Below are positions 17,500 through 26,589 of a stretch of 64,000 nucleotides of DNA, piece by piece. How positions within the stretch are numbered: the first letter of the stretch is position 1; each line of letters starts with the position of its first letter. The position numbers and the translations under genes were made by a program. The notes beneath the pieces are model-generated. The model saw only the letters and a list, made by a program, of their open reading frames with translations. It had not been told where the DNA came from and did no database searches. This DNA comes from Caldora sp965222765. GTDB taxonomy: Bacteria; Cyanobacteriota; Cyanobacteriia; Cyanobacteriales; Coleofasciculaceae. The DNA lies in contig CBDCVG010000001.1 of NCBI GenBank assembly GCA_965222765.1, positions 6,256 through 70,255 on the forward strand, given 5' to 3'.

Positions 17500-17560
17500 T
17501 TCGCTCTGATTTATTTTTTGTTCTTTCTGGATAAGTAAGAGTTTAAGGTAGTGCTCTATA

Positions 17561-19744
17561 TCAGTTGCGGAAATTGTAGCAATCAACTGCTGGAATCCAT
17601 TCGCCGTGGGGTGTTACTGTTGGTACTTCAGCAGCGAGATATAATTGTCCGTCGGGAGTTCTGACTATCCCTTGGGCTTCAATAATCCTTTGGGGAGTGG
17701 TACTGGTGGGATTAGTATCAGTATCAATTTGATTACCGCTTTCTTCCTCTGAGTCGAGGGTAACCCAGTTACTTACTATTGCATCAGCATCCAGTATCTC
17801 TGTAGGATTTTGGGGAATGCCACCCCGTCCTGTAATCACAAAGCTACTCTGCCTGAAGGGGTCGCGGGGTGTACAGCGGCGGTCGATTAGTTTGGTAGCA
17901 TCAACTAAGTTGGAGGGTAAGTCTACTAAACCTTGACTGACATCAATAGGGGAAAGTAAATTAAGTTGAAACTCCCCATCTAAACCAAACTCAGAACTAG
18001 CTGTGATGTCACTCAAAGGAGTAAGGCGATCGCGAAATTGTAGTCCAAAGATACCCTGAGTGGTAATTGTAATATTTCCTCCGCGACCATTGAAAGCATT
18101 AGCGGTGATGTCGCTATTTTCTCTGGGGACACCAATAACGAAATCAGCATCAATGGTGATGTCACCGCCATCTCCACCAGTGCCTGCAACTCCTGCGGTA
18201 GTGGAGATTTTGCTGTTGTCGCGCATCAGTAATAAATCTCCCACTTGCAAAGTGATATTGCCACCGTCACCGGATAGGGTGGTGGCGCTAATATTGCTGC
18301 GATTAGTTTCCAAGTTTTGGCGAGTTGTGATGGTAATGTTACCAGCGGTGCCAGTTCCTAAGCTTTCGGAGGAGATGAAGGCATCAGTTAAAGAGAGTGA
18401 GCCAGCGTTAATTTCAATATCACCACCATTACCTACTGCTCCTGGTGCTACTGAGCTTAAGGCTACACCTAAACCATCAAAGCGTACAGTATCGGTAGCA
18501 TTAATCGTCACATCCCCAGCATTTCCCTCCCCAAAGGTACTAGCAGTTAGTATAGAGAAATTTGTGAAGTCCAAGGAACCGGTAGTAATTTCAATGTCAC
18601 CACCATCTCCTACTGCTCCTTCTTCCACTTGGCTGAAGACGGTACTAAGGCTATCAAAGCGCACAGAATCGGTAGCATTAATCTTCACATCCCCAGCATT
18701 TCCCTCCCCAAAGGTACTAGCAGATAGTTGAGCACCATTAGTAACTTCCAAAGAGCTGGTGGTAATTTCAATGTTACCCCCATCTCCCATGGCTCCTGCT
18801 TCCACTGAACTAGAGGCTCTACTAAATCTATCAAAGCGCACAGAATCGGTAGCATGAATTCTTATATTCCCAGCATTTCCTTTTCCAGAAGTACTAGCAG
18901 ATAGTTGAGCACCATTAATAACTTCCAAAGAGCTAGTGTTAATCTCAAAGTCACCGCCATCTCCCACTGCTCCTGCTTCCACTGAACTGAAGGCTACACT
19001 GACGTCAAATCTTACGGTATCGCTAGCATTAATCGTCACATTCCCAGCATTCCCCTTTCCCAATGTGACTGCAGACAGGAGAGCGCCAGTGAGATCTAAG
19101 GAGCTGGTGCTAATTTCAATATCACCGCCATCTCCGACTGCTTCTGCTCCCACTGAACTGGAAACTCCAGTGGGGAGTCGATTACTACTAAGACCATCCA
19201 AGCGTACAGTATCGGTGGCAATAATTTTGATATCCCCAGCATTTCCCTCTCCAACGGAGCTGGCAAATAGTTGAGCACCATTAGTCATTTCCAGGGAACC
19301 AGTGGTAATCTCAATGTTACCTCCATCCCCCACTGCTTCTGTTCCCACTGCGCTGACGATGGAACCCCTATCAAAGCGCACCGTATCGCTAGCAATAATT
19401 TTCACATCCCCGGCATCCCCCTCTCCCAAGGTGGTGCTATTCAGTAAAGCACCATTAGTGAGTTCCAAGGAGTCAGTAATAATCTCAATGTTACTACCAT
19501 TACCTAGGGCTCCTGCTTCCACTGTGCTGAATGCCACACTTCCATCAAAGCGTACAGTATCTGTAGCTTTAATCTTGACTCCCCCAGCATTCCCCTCTCC
19601 CAAAGTACTAGCAGTGAGTGCAGCGCCATTAGTCACTTCCAGGGAATTAGTAATAATCTCAATATCACCACCATTGCCTACTGCTCCCAGTCCCTGCTGA
19701 GGTAAAGGCTCCACTGGGAAGTCCATTGCTACCGACACCATCAA
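17561..19744 (-). CDS. Filamentous-hemagglutinin-like secreted protein, 3' portion after frameshift
   Basis: 727 residues as an open frame, but the true in-frame part starts around 19687 and joins the upstream half by a one-base shift. It contains many ~45-residue units of the form GNGGDIEITTxSLEVTNGA...GEGNAGDVKINATDTVRFDG, a beta-helix-forming repeat. A closing domain has RCTPRDPFRQSSFVITGRGG and ends TPHGEWIPAVDCYNFRN, typical of large cyanobacterial exoproteins of the two-partner secretion type. The apparent start MMVSVAM comes from the shifted frame and is unlikely to be used. No export partner is in the window. Confidence 0.8.
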   Translation of the reverse strand: MMVSVAMDFPVEPLPQQGLGAVGNGGDIEIITNSLEVTNGAALTASTLGEGNAGGVKIKATDTVRFDGSVAFSTVEAGALGNGSNIEIITDSLELTNGALLNSTTLGEGDAGDVKIIASDTVRFDRGSIVSAVGTEAVGDGGNIEITTGSLEMTNGAQLFASSVGEGNAGDIKIIATDTVRLDGLSSNRLPTGVSSSVGAEAVGDGGDIEISTSSLDLTGALLSAVTLGKGNAGNVTINASDTVRFDVSVAFSSVEAGAVGDGGDFEINTSSLEVINGAQLSASTSGKGNAGNIRIHATDSVRFDRFSRASSSVEAGAMGDGGNIEITTSSLEVTNGAQLSASTFGEGNAGDVKINATDSVRFDSLSTVFSQVEEGAVGDGGDIEITTGSLDFTNFSILTASTFGEGNAGDVTINATDTVRFDGLGVALSSVAPGAVGNGGDIEINAGSLSLTDAFISSESLGTGTAGNITITTRQNLETNRSNISATTLSGDGGNITLQVGDLLLMRDNSKISTTAGVAGTGGDGGDITIDADFVIGVPRENSDITANAFNGRGGNITITTQGIFGLQFRDRLTPLSDITASSEFGLDGEFQLNLLSPIDVSQGLVDLPSNLVDATKLIDRRCTPRDPFRQSSFVITGRGGIPQNPTEILDADAIVSNWVTLDSEEESGNQIDTDTNPTSTTPQRIIEAQGIVRTPDGQLYLAAEVPTVTPHGEWIPAVDCYNFRN

Positions 19745-21578
19745 AGCGCACTATATCAGTAGCGCTAATCTTGATACTTCCAGCATTTCCCTCTCCAAAA
19801 GTGCGGGCAAACAGTTCTGCACCATTAGTAACTTCCAGGGAACCGGTGATAATTTCAATATCACCACCATCCCCCACTGTTCCGGGTAACACTGAGGTGA
19901 AGGCTCCACTGGGGAATCCATCACTACCAAAGCCATCAAAATGTACTGTATTGGTAGCAGTAATCTTTATATCCCCAGCTTTCCCCTCTCCAGAGGTTAA
20001 CAATCGAGCACCATTAGTCACTTCTAGGGAATCAATAAAAATCTCTATACTCCCTGCATTTCCCTCTCCCAAGTTGCTGGCAGCCAAAATAGCACCATTA
20101 GTAACCTCTAGGGAGCTAGTGATAATCTCCAAATTACTACCATTCCCCATAGCTCCCGGTACTACTCCGCTGGAGGCTATAGTTCCAAAGCCATCAAAAT
20201 GCACCCTATCGGTTGCACGAATCTTGACATTTCCAGCATTACCCTCTCCAAAGGTGCGGGCAAATAGTGAAGCACCATTAGTCACTTCCAGGGAGCCAGT
20301 AGTAATGTCAATATCTCCACCATTCCCTACAGCTCCCGATGCAATATCGCTGGAGGCTCTACTAAATCTATCAAAGCGCACAGAATCGGTAGCATTAATC
20401 CTCACATCTCCCGCATTTCCTTCTCCAAAAGTACTAGCAGTTAGTTGAGCGCCATTAGTCACTTCCAAAGAGCCAGTAGTAATGTCAATATCTCCACCAT
20501 CACCAATGCCAAGGATCACATTGGCAATGAAACTCGACTCAGAGATAGTTACTGTCTCCGTAGCCTTAATTTCAATATCTCCAGCTTTGCTGCCAACTGC
20601 TCCTAAATCTGTTCCTATACCTGTAAGGAGAAAGCTACTCTCGAGAATATCTACCGTCCGGGCATTAATCGCAATACTACCATCATCCCCAGCTAGACCA
20701 ACAATCCCAGCTCCATTAGTAAGTGAGACATCAGCTCTGGCTACGTTATCGGGAAAACTCAAGCTGAAATTATTGCCATCCGCATTCAACTCAACTGTTC
20801 CGGGTTCTGATAGTCCTCCTAACTCAACTCTACCCCCTGGAACCCTCAATATTCCGCCATCTAACCTTACATCTCCACCCAAGAGCAATAAACTCTTACC
20901 TTCTGTAACCTGAAGTCCAGTATTAAATGGCAATCCATTCAAAGAAAAGATTAATACAGGCAATATAGCAGTGGAGCGGTTGACAATTTCGGCTCGATTA
21001 GAAAGGCGGTTATAAAATAAGACATCGGGGTTGATGTTGAGTAAATTACTGCTGTCAGGTTCTGAAGCGCTGAATCTTCCTGTATCTCCCAACCCTATTG
21101 CATTGGCGGTAGTTGCCATAAAAGAACCACCCACATCCAGCTTTGAGTCTTCCCCAAAAATAATGCCATTGGGATTAATCAGAAATAAATTGGGTTCAGA
21201 TCCACCAATAGTGCCAAGAGTACCTAAAATCTCAGAAGGGTTACTTCCCGTCACCCGTGCCAGAATATTCTGGATAGCTGCATCAGGACTCAAAAAATAA
21301 GTTCCTCTGCCTACAGCAATGTTGAATTCAGTGAAGCTATGGAATATGTTTTGCTCCCGTTGTGCTCCACCCGTAATTAATTCAATAGGTAAACCAAATA
21401 AATTAGGAATAACAATAGAATTTTCGCCAACTCCCAGAGTGTTATCAGGTACGATGTTGCTTTGAGCTAAAGCAGGATTCCCTGAAAAAATAACTACACT
21501 ACTTACTCCCAATACTATCCCTAACTGACGACACCAACCCTGCGAAGACATAGGCTTCCTCAAATTTCCTTTCAGCAA
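19665..21578 (-). CDS. Filamentous-hemagglutinin-like secreted protein, 5' portion, ends at frameshift
   Basis: 637 residues. It has a long signal peptide ending PALAQS, then the hemagglutination (TPS secretion) domain with GGAQREQNIFHSFTEFN, RVTGSNPSEILGTLG and NLFLINPNGIIFGEDS. Further on are the same DIEI...SLEVTNGA repeats as the 3' portion. The frame stops at ...SAGTGSSRQWW because one extra G sits in CTGGGAGC (plus strand CCC at 19686-19688). Removing one base restores GTGAVGNGGDIEI and joins both halves into one protein of about 1,330 residues. It would be exported through an outer-membrane TpsB pore, perhaps for adhesion. Either an inactivated gene or a sequencing error. Confidence 0.85.
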   Translation of the reverse strand: MLKGNLRKPMSSQGWCRQLGIVLGVSSVVIFSGNPALAQSNIVPDNTLGVGENSIVIPNLFGLPIELITGGAQREQNIFHSFTEFNIAVGRGTYFLSPDAAIQNILARVTGSNPSEILGTLGTIGGSEPNLFLINPNGIIFGEDSKLDVGGSFMATTANAIGLGDTGRFSASEPDSSNLLNINPDVLFYNRLSNRAEIVNRSTAILPVLIFSLNGLPFNTGLQVTEGKSLLLLGGDVRLDGGILRVPGGRVELGGLSEPGTVELNADGNNFSLSFPDNVARADVSLTNGAGIVGLAGDDGSIAINARTVDILESSFLLTGIGTDLGAVGSKAGDIEIKATETVTISESSFIANVILGIGDGGDIDITTGSLEVTNGAQLTASTFGEGNAGDVRINATDSVRFDRFSRASSDIASGAVGNGGDIDITTGSLEVTNGASLFARTFGEGNAGNVKIRATDRVHFDGFGTIASSGVVPGAMGNGSNLEIITSSLEVTNGAILAASNLGEGNAGSIEIFIDSLEVTNGARLLTSGEGKAGDIKITATNTVHFDGFGSDGFPSGAFTSVLPGTVGDGGDIEIITGSLEVTNGAELFARTFGEGNAGSIKISATDIVRFDGVGSNGLPSGAFTSAGTGSSRQWW

Positions 21579-21665
21579 TACCTGAGAATATGACTTGAGC
21601 AGAGAGAAATTGTGCCAGCTATTTTTTAGCTTTTAGGTTTTAGGTTGTAGGTTGTAGGTTTCTTG

Positions 21666-21735
21666 TAACTGGCAAGATGCCAGTTCCACAATTGATACCC
21701 TATACCTTTACTCGCCTTGGAGTGTTTCTCGAAAG
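21666..21735. repeat. Dispersed repeat with AACTGGCAAGATGCCAGTT palindrome, copy 2
   Basis: Matches 12891-12960, including CCACAATTGATACCCTA and AGTGTTTCTCGA. It lies between the 3' end of cysS and the 5' end of the exoprotein gene, next to GGTTGTAGGTTGTAGG heptamers. Confidence 0.7.
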
Positions 21736-21749
21736 TTATTCAGAAATCT

Positions 21750-23198
21750 CTAACCGCGATGCCATTTGGTAACGCCATCAGCTTGATCAATTAAAGTAAT
21801 ACCCAGGTTTTTTAATTCGTCGCGAATACGATCCCCCTCAGCAAAGTTTTTCACCTTCCGCGCTTGGGTACGCTGTTGAATAAGAGACTCAATCTCCGCT
21901 TCAGTCAAACTATCAGCAGATTCTTCAACTGTTTCCTCTGGCTGAGCCTCCAAGCCGAGTACCTGTGCCAATTCAACCAAAGTATGCCATTTTTGCTCCA
22001 ACTCTGGGGAAGGTACTTCTGTTTTCCCTTGATGTACCAGAATATTGCCCTCTCGTTGCAATTCCTTAGCGATTTCAAACAACACTGCTAAACCACCAGC
22101 AAAGTTGAAGTCATCATCTACTGCCTCCTGGAAACGCTGGGCGATGGAAGTGGAGATTGGGGTAGAATCTTCCCATCCAAACTCTCTACCATACTGATGA
22201 CCAAATAGCAACCCTTCTTTTATCGTTTGCCAACCATTAGTAGCAGCTGCGATCGCTTCATCACTAAAATCAATAGGCTTGCGATATTGTGCTTGCAGGA
22301 CGAACAACCTTATTGCCATGGGGTCTGCTGGACGGTCTAGCAAGTCGCGGATTGTGGTAAAGTTGCCCAAAGACTTGGACATTTTCTCGCCACCTACCTT
22401 GACCATACCATTATGTAACCAGTAACTAGCCATAGGTTTGCCAGTTACCGCCTCCGATTGAGCAATTTCATTCTCGTGGTGGGGAAAAATCAAATCAGAC
22501 CCACCAGTATGAATATCAATCGTTTCTCCTAAATTGTCTCGCACCATTGCCGAACATTCAATATGCCAACCAGGGCGTCCCTTACCCCAACGGGATTCCC
22601 AAGCAGGTTCCCCCGGCTTAGAGGCTTTCCACAAAGCAAAATCAAAGGGATCTTTCTTCTTAGATGCCTCTGGATCTTCTACCGTCACCCTACCACTAGC
22701 TCCTGCCTGCAAGTCTTTTAGCTTCCTTCCAGAGAGCTTGCCATATTCAGAAAACTGGCGCACTGTATAGTAAACGTCTCCCTGGGCTGGGTAAGCGTAG
22801 CCTTTTTGTTCCAACTCATATACCAAACGCTTAATCCCATCAAGGGTATGAGTAGCACGGGGATAGGCATCTGCGTGCTGGACATTCAGACGCTCCATAT
22901 CCTCAAAATATGCCTGGATAAAGCGTTCTGACACCTCTTCCATTGTTGTCCCTTCTTTCTTTGCCCGGTTGAGAATCTTATCGTCAATATCAGTAAAATT
23001 CTGCACATATTTCACCTCATACCCCCGCCATTGCAGATAGCGGCGAACCGTATCCCAAACAATGCAAGTTCTAGCATGACCCAAATGGCAATAGTCATAC
23101 ACCGTGATGCCGCAGCAATACATCCGTACTTTACCAACCTCTAGAGTTTCAAAAGCTTCCTTGCGGCGAGTCAGGGTATTATAGAGGGTTAGGGTCAT
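21750..23198 (-). CDS. cysS: Cysteinyl-tRNA synthetase
   Basis: 482 residues, normal length. The class I signatures are CHLGHART (the HIGH box, ~36-43) and KMSKS. The zinc-binding region includes CGITVYDYCHLGH and GWHIECSAM with HTGGSDLIFPHHENE. The C-terminal anticodon-binding part (QQRTQARKVKNFAEGDRIRDEL) is intact. It charges tRNA-Cys in the cytoplasm. Transcribed alone; the upstream spacer separates it from the divergent COG0523 gene. Confidence 0.98.
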   Translation of the reverse strand: MTLTLYNTLTRRKEAFETLEVGKVRMYCCGITVYDYCHLGHARTCIVWDTVRRYLQWRGYEVKYVQNFTDIDDKILNRAKKEGTTMEEVSERFIQAYFEDMERLNVQHADAYPRATHTLDGIKRLVYELEQKGYAYPAQGDVYYTVRQFSEYGKLSGRKLKDLQAGASGRVTVEDPEASKKKDPFDFALWKASKPGEPAWESRWGKGRPGWHIECSAMVRDNLGETIDIHTGGSDLIFPHHENEIAQSEAVTGKPMASYWLHNGMVKVGGEKMSKSLGNFTTIRDLLDRPADPMAIRLFVLQAQYRKPIDFSDEAIAAATNGWQTIKEGLLFGHQYGREFGWEDSTPISTSIAQRFQEAVDDDFNFAGGLAVLFEIAKELQREGNILVHQGKTEVPSPELEQKWHTLVELAQVLGLEAQPEETVEESADSLTEAEIESLIQQRTQARKVKNFAEGDRIRDELKNLGITLIDQADGVTKWHRG

Positions 23199-23338
23199 AA
23201 CACAGTAATAGTTAAATCAGCAGTGGACAGATGAGCAATAATAAGGACAGCTCTGGATGTTTCAGGCGAACATCCCAATATTGCTACTAATAGCACGATA
23301 ACCCTATCCTGATATATTCTGAAATTTTTGATAGCTCT

Positions 23339-24469
23339 ATGAAATCAGTAACAACTCAGTCTACTCCAGAGCAAATAATGGATGCTCCTAAGCATGGTTT
23401 GCCAGTCACCATCATTACTGGTTTTCTCGGTAGCGGCAAAACTACTCTCCTTAACCATATCTTGAGTAATCAAGAAGGGATCAAAACCGCCGTACTTGTA
23501 AATGAGTTTGGTGAAATTGGCATTGACAATGAGCTAATTATCACCGCCGAAGATGACATGGTGGAACTAAATAACGGTTGTGTCTGCTGTACGATTAACA
23601 ATGATTTAGTTGAAGCAATCTACAAGGTTCTCGAGCGAGAAGACAAGGTGGATTACCTAGTAGTGGAAACCACAGGCTTAGCTGATCCTCTACCAGTAGC
23701 TCTAACTTTCCTGGGTACAGAACTACGAGATATGACTCGACTTGATTCTATTATCACCATGGTAGACTGCGAGAATTTCAGTCTGGATCTGTTCAACAGT
23801 GAGGCCGCTAATAGCCAGATTGCCTACGGTGACATCATTGTACTCAATAAAACAGACTTGGTGAATAAAGCTGATGTCGATTCACTCGAAACCCGAATTA
23901 GAGAGCTAAAAGCAGGCTCCAGAATTCTCCGTACTACCCAAGCAAAGGTTTCACTGCCTTTAGTTCTCAGTGTTGGCTTATTTGAGTCGAACAAGTATTT
24001 CAATACAGAGTCATCAGAGCATGATGATCATGAGCACGAGCATCATCATGACCATGATCATCATGACCATCATCATGACCATGATCATGAGCACGAGCAT
24101 CATCATGACCATGATCATCATGACCATCATCATGACCATGATCATCATCATCATCACTCTCATCATCTCGAAAATGATGGGTTTACCTCCATTTCCTTCG
24201 AGAGTGATGAGCCTCTAGCAATCAGGAAGTTTCAGTATTTCCTAGACAATCAGTTACCCTCCAATGTTTTCCGAGCTAAGGGGATTATCAAGTTTGATGA
24301 GAGTCCACTTCGTCATATCTTCCATCTCAGCGGTAAGCGATTTAGCATTGAGGATGATGAGTGGAAAGGTAAACAGAAGACTCAATTGGTATTGATTGGT
24401 CAGGATTTAGATCATGACAAGTTGCGCGAGCAATTGCAAAATTGTGTCTGTATGCCTTCCGCTAATTGA
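23339..24469 (+). CDS. COG0523 (CobW/ZigA-type) GTPase metallochaperone with His-rich insert
   Basis: 376 residues. The G3E GTPase core has GFLGSGKTT (Walker A, ~28-36), the metal motif CVCC within NNGCVCCTIN (~80), VVETTGLADP and VLNKTDL. Between the GTPase and the C-terminal CobW_C domain (residues ~230-280) is a very His/Asp-rich stretch, part of which is an exact 19-codon tandem duplication. The C-terminal domain (FRAKGIIKFDESP...HLSGKRF) is complete. Members insert or allocate zinc, cobalt or nickel; a His-rich loop usually points to zinc or nickel storage and delivery. No Zur box could be identified upstream, so the metal is uncertain. Confidence 0.92.
   Translation: MKSVTTQSTPEQIMDAPKHGLPVTIITGFLGSGKTTLLNHILSNQEGIKTAVLVNEFGEIGIDNELIITAEDDMVELNNGCVCCTINNDLVEAIYKVLEREDKVDYLVVETTGLADPLPVALTFLGTELRDMTRLDSIITMVDCENFSLDLFNSEAANSQIAYGDIIVLNKTDLVNKADVDSLETRIRELKAGSRILRTTQAKVSLPLVLSVGLFESNKYFNTESSEHDDHEHEHHHDHDHHDHHHDHDHEHEHHHDHDHHDHHHDHDHHHHHSHHLENDGFTSISFESDEPLAIRKFQYFLDNQLPSNVFRAKGIIKFDESPLRHIFHLSGKRFSIEDDEWKGKQKTQLVLIGQDLDHDKLREQLQNCVCMPSAN
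24032..24145 (+). repeat. Exact 57-bp tandem duplication in the His-rich loop
   Basis: The unit starting GAGCACGAGCATCATCATGA at 24032 is repeated without change at 24089. It encodes 19 residues (EHEHHHDHDHHDHHHDHDH) twice, so the duplication keeps the frame. Confidence 0.9.
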
Positions 24470-24498
24470 GGCAAAGGCTTTAGTAAATAATGCAAGAG

Positions 24499-24576
24499 GT
24501 AGGTTGGGTGGAACAAAGTGAAACCCAACACAATGTACTCCGATGTTGGGTTACGCTATCGCTCCACCCAACCTAC
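24499..24576. repeat. Palindromic intergenic repeat
   Basis: GTAGGTTGGGTGGA at 24499 and TCCACCCAACCTAC at 24563 are perfect 14-bp complements. Inner GTGAAACCCAACA and TGTTGGGTTACGC segments also pair. This GTTGGGT palindrome type is common in cyanobacterial spacers and could act as the terminator of the preceding gene. Confidence 0.8.
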
Positions 24577-24658
24577 ATTTTTATTCCAAATAGAGGCTTT
24601 GCGGGGTGAACGAAATTTGGCGTGGGATTTATAGCAAAGTATCCTCTTAAATCAAACG

Positions 24659-25546
24659 ATGCCAGACACCAACATTTTCCAACCTCAGCTAACCGATGAT
24701 GGCTCCTTCACCTTCTTTTCTGAAGAAATTGGTGAAGCATTTCACAGCACCCAAGGGGCAAAACAGGAAGCTCAGCTGAAGTTTGTGGAACCTTGCCAGT
24801 TAGCAACAAAAGCTCAACAACCGATAGTGCGAATTCTTGATGTCTGTTATGGATTAGGATACAACAGTGCATCAGCTTTAGAAAGAATTTGGGCAGTCAA
24901 TCCTCACTGTCGCGTTGAGTTAGTTGCTCTGGAATTGAACCCAGGTGTGCCAAAAGCTGCGATCGCATATGATTTGCTTAGGGATTGGATGAACCCAATA
25001 CCAACACTACTAGCAGAATTGGCAACCTCTGGAGCTGTGGAAACTAAATATTTCCAAGCTCAACTGCTTTTGGGTGATGCCAGAACTACCATTAGGCAAT
25101 TACCACCATCAGATTTTCTCGCAGACGGGATTTTTCTAGACCCCTTTTCCCCACCCCGATGTCCTCAGTTATGGACGGTGGAATTTATTCAACAGTTAGC
25201 AAACTGTTGTACTAAAACGGGGAAAATTGCTACCTATTCTTGTGCGGCAGCAGTACGCACTGCTATGCTGGCTGCTGGTTTGCAAATTAGTGAGACTTTA
25301 CAGGTAGGAAATCGGCAACCAGGTACTGTGGCAAGTTTCAGTGCTGCTGATTTAGAAGCTCTGTCAGTGCGATCGCAAGAACATTTACAAACTCGTGCTG
25401 CAATTCCTTACCGTGACCCTCTACTATCTGACCCAGTTCCAGTTATTCTACACCGCCGTCGCCTGGAGCAAGCAGCATCTTCCCTAGAACCAACCTCCCG
25501 TTGGAACAAACGTTGGTTGAGGAAACAATACAAGAATTCAGAGTAA
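24659..25546 (+). CDS. MnmC-like tRNA (mnm5s2U34) methyltransferase domain protein
   Basis: 295 residues. It contains DGSFTFFSEEIGEAFHSTQGA, the SAM-binding LDVCYGLGYNSASALE (the MnmC GxGxG equivalent), and DFLADGIFLDPFSPPRCPQLW, which matches the catalytic DAFSPxKxPxLW region. IATYSCAAAVRTAMLAAG follows. It corresponds to the methyltransferase half of bifunctional MnmC without the FAD oxidase domain, the usual cyanobacterial arrangement. Likely role: the last methyl transfer in modification of the tRNA wobble uridine. The tail contains RWNKRWLRKQYKNS, rich in basic residues. Start ATG at 24659, no strong ribosome-binding site. Confidence 0.85.
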   Translation: MPDTNIFQPQLTDDGSFTFFSEEIGEAFHSTQGAKQEAQLKFVEPCQLATKAQQPIVRILDVCYGLGYNSASALERIWAVNPHCRVELVALELNPGVPKAAIAYDLLRDWMNPIPTLLAELATSGAVETKYFQAQLLLGDARTTIRQLPPSDFLADGIFLDPFSPPRCPQLWTVEFIQQLANCCTKTGKIATYSCAAAVRTAMLAAGLQISETLQVGNRQPGTVASFSAADLEALSVRSQEHLQTRAAIPYRDPLLSDPVPVILHRRRLEQAASSLEPTSRWNKRWLRKQYKNSE

Positions 25547-25689
25547 AGGAATCAGATTCGGAAGTTACCAGCACCAACAACCTTACCGAAAAAGCTGCAT
25601 CAACCAAGAGCCTTGCCAAGGATCGATCCGATCCTTAAGATGTGCGCCTTAACCCAGGCTCTGGTGTTTGGTGTGCTTACTAAGTAGTT

Positions 25690-25950
25690 TTATTCACTAG
25701 ATGCAGTCGCCAATTTTGGAAAAAATTCTTGAAATCGTGCTTGTACGGATTCAGGTATTAAAGGCTTCAAGATTTTTAAATCTGCAGGATTTATGGTTTT
25801 AACGCCTATAATTTCGACGGCTACAACGTTGTCATCTTGGTCGTAATCCACGATGATGCCATCGGCAATTTCTTCGGAGTCTATAACCTGTTTAGATTCG
25901 ATCTGGAAATAAGCTGCATCTAGAGTTTCGTCATATCTAATGTCTTTCAC
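25690..25950 (-). CDS. DUF2283 family protein
   Basis: 86 residues. MKDIRYDETLDAAYFQIES and IADGIIVDYDQDDNVVAVEIIG are the conserved core of DUF2283. It overlaps the upstream DUF4258 gene by four bases (25947-25950), implying translational coupling. Pairs of DUF4258 and DUF2283 recur in cyanobacteria and look like toxin-antitoxin modules, with this as the candidate antitoxin; that role is inference. Confidence 0.85.
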   Translation of the reverse strand: MKDIRYDETLDAAYFQIESKQVIDSEEIADGIIVDYDQDDNVVAVEIIGVKTINPADLKILKPLIPESVQARFQEFFPKLATASSE

Positions 25951-26198
25951 TGTTTAAAGCCCCTATCGAAAAAGACTGTAACAATTGTCGGTGGATTTGT
26001 ATCAGGATTGTAAACCACTCTTAATGCTCGATTCCCATACTCAGGGATGCGTTTCCAAGCTCGGTTGTTATTTCTTTTTGAGTCCCTATCGGAGTAATCA
26101 GGCTCGGTTAATGTTTGCTCTATCCATTCTCGCTTAATTTGTGACCTTCCAGATTTTGTTAGTTCTTCTTCAGCGTGTTTTGAGAAAACATAATCCAA
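25947..26198 (-). CDS. DUF4258 family protein, putative toxin
   Basis: 83 residues. MDYVFSKHAEEELTKSGRSQIKREWIEQTLTEPD, then R and VVYN, match DUF4258, a small family with a RelE/BrnT-like fold prediction. Its stop overlaps the DUF2283 start. An mRNA-interferase activity is suggested by analogy only. The start ATG at 26198 lies 18 bp past the Uma2 remnant. Confidence 0.8.
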   Translation of the reverse strand: MDYVFSKHAEEELTKSGRSQIKREWIEQTLTEPDYSDRDSKRNNNRAWKRIPEYGNRALRVVYNPDTNPPTIVTVFFDRGFKQ

Positions 26199-26216
26199 GG
26201 AATCTACCTACCTATA

Positions 26217-26456
26217 TTATCCACTATTTTTTTCTGCATCAGAATAAAGGAAAACTATAGCATTTTTTTGTGGGGTGTCTCGCTTTGTTGTTATTGTAAT
26301 CTCCAGAATACCAAGATTGTAAGTGAGGCGGGCAGCCCGATTGTCACCTAAAGCCTGTAGAATTTGCTGGTAGGCTTGCCAGTTGAGATGGTAAAATGTA
26401 ACTCGTTTTTCACCAACAGGTTGGGGAATCTTTGGGAGTGGAATTGAACTGAGCAT
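26217..26456 (-). pseudogene. Uma2 (DUF820) N-terminal remnant
   Basis: 79 residues. The start (VTFYHLNWQAYQQILQALGDNRAARLTYNLGILEIT) is the N-terminal Uma2 segment, but the sequence then stops after KNAIVFLYSDAEKNSG and lacks the PD-(D/E)XK catalytic region of the full-length copy at 14838-15386. Probably a truncated relic; whether it is expressed is unknown. Confidence 0.7.
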
Positions 26457-26589
26457 AATAGTTGTACCGAATCGCTTGCTTTTTATCCTAATGTAGCGAT
26501 CGCGTGACCTCTATTAACGAATATGATTGCTGGTGTAGCTATTTCGGTAACCATCGTGCTCTCCTGGGTACATCACCGAAGTATTGCTC

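Noticed and set aside
18060..19274. Long plus-strand frames inside the exoprotein gene
   Set aside because: They are antisense shadows of the repetitive hemagglutinin-like gene; their Ser/Pro/Val-rich repeats mirror its repeats and no start signals are present.
24019..24165. His-rich DNA repeat as a CRISPR array
   Set aside because: The repeats are contiguous, in frame and codon-based, with no unique spacers; they encode the His/Asp loop of the GTPase.
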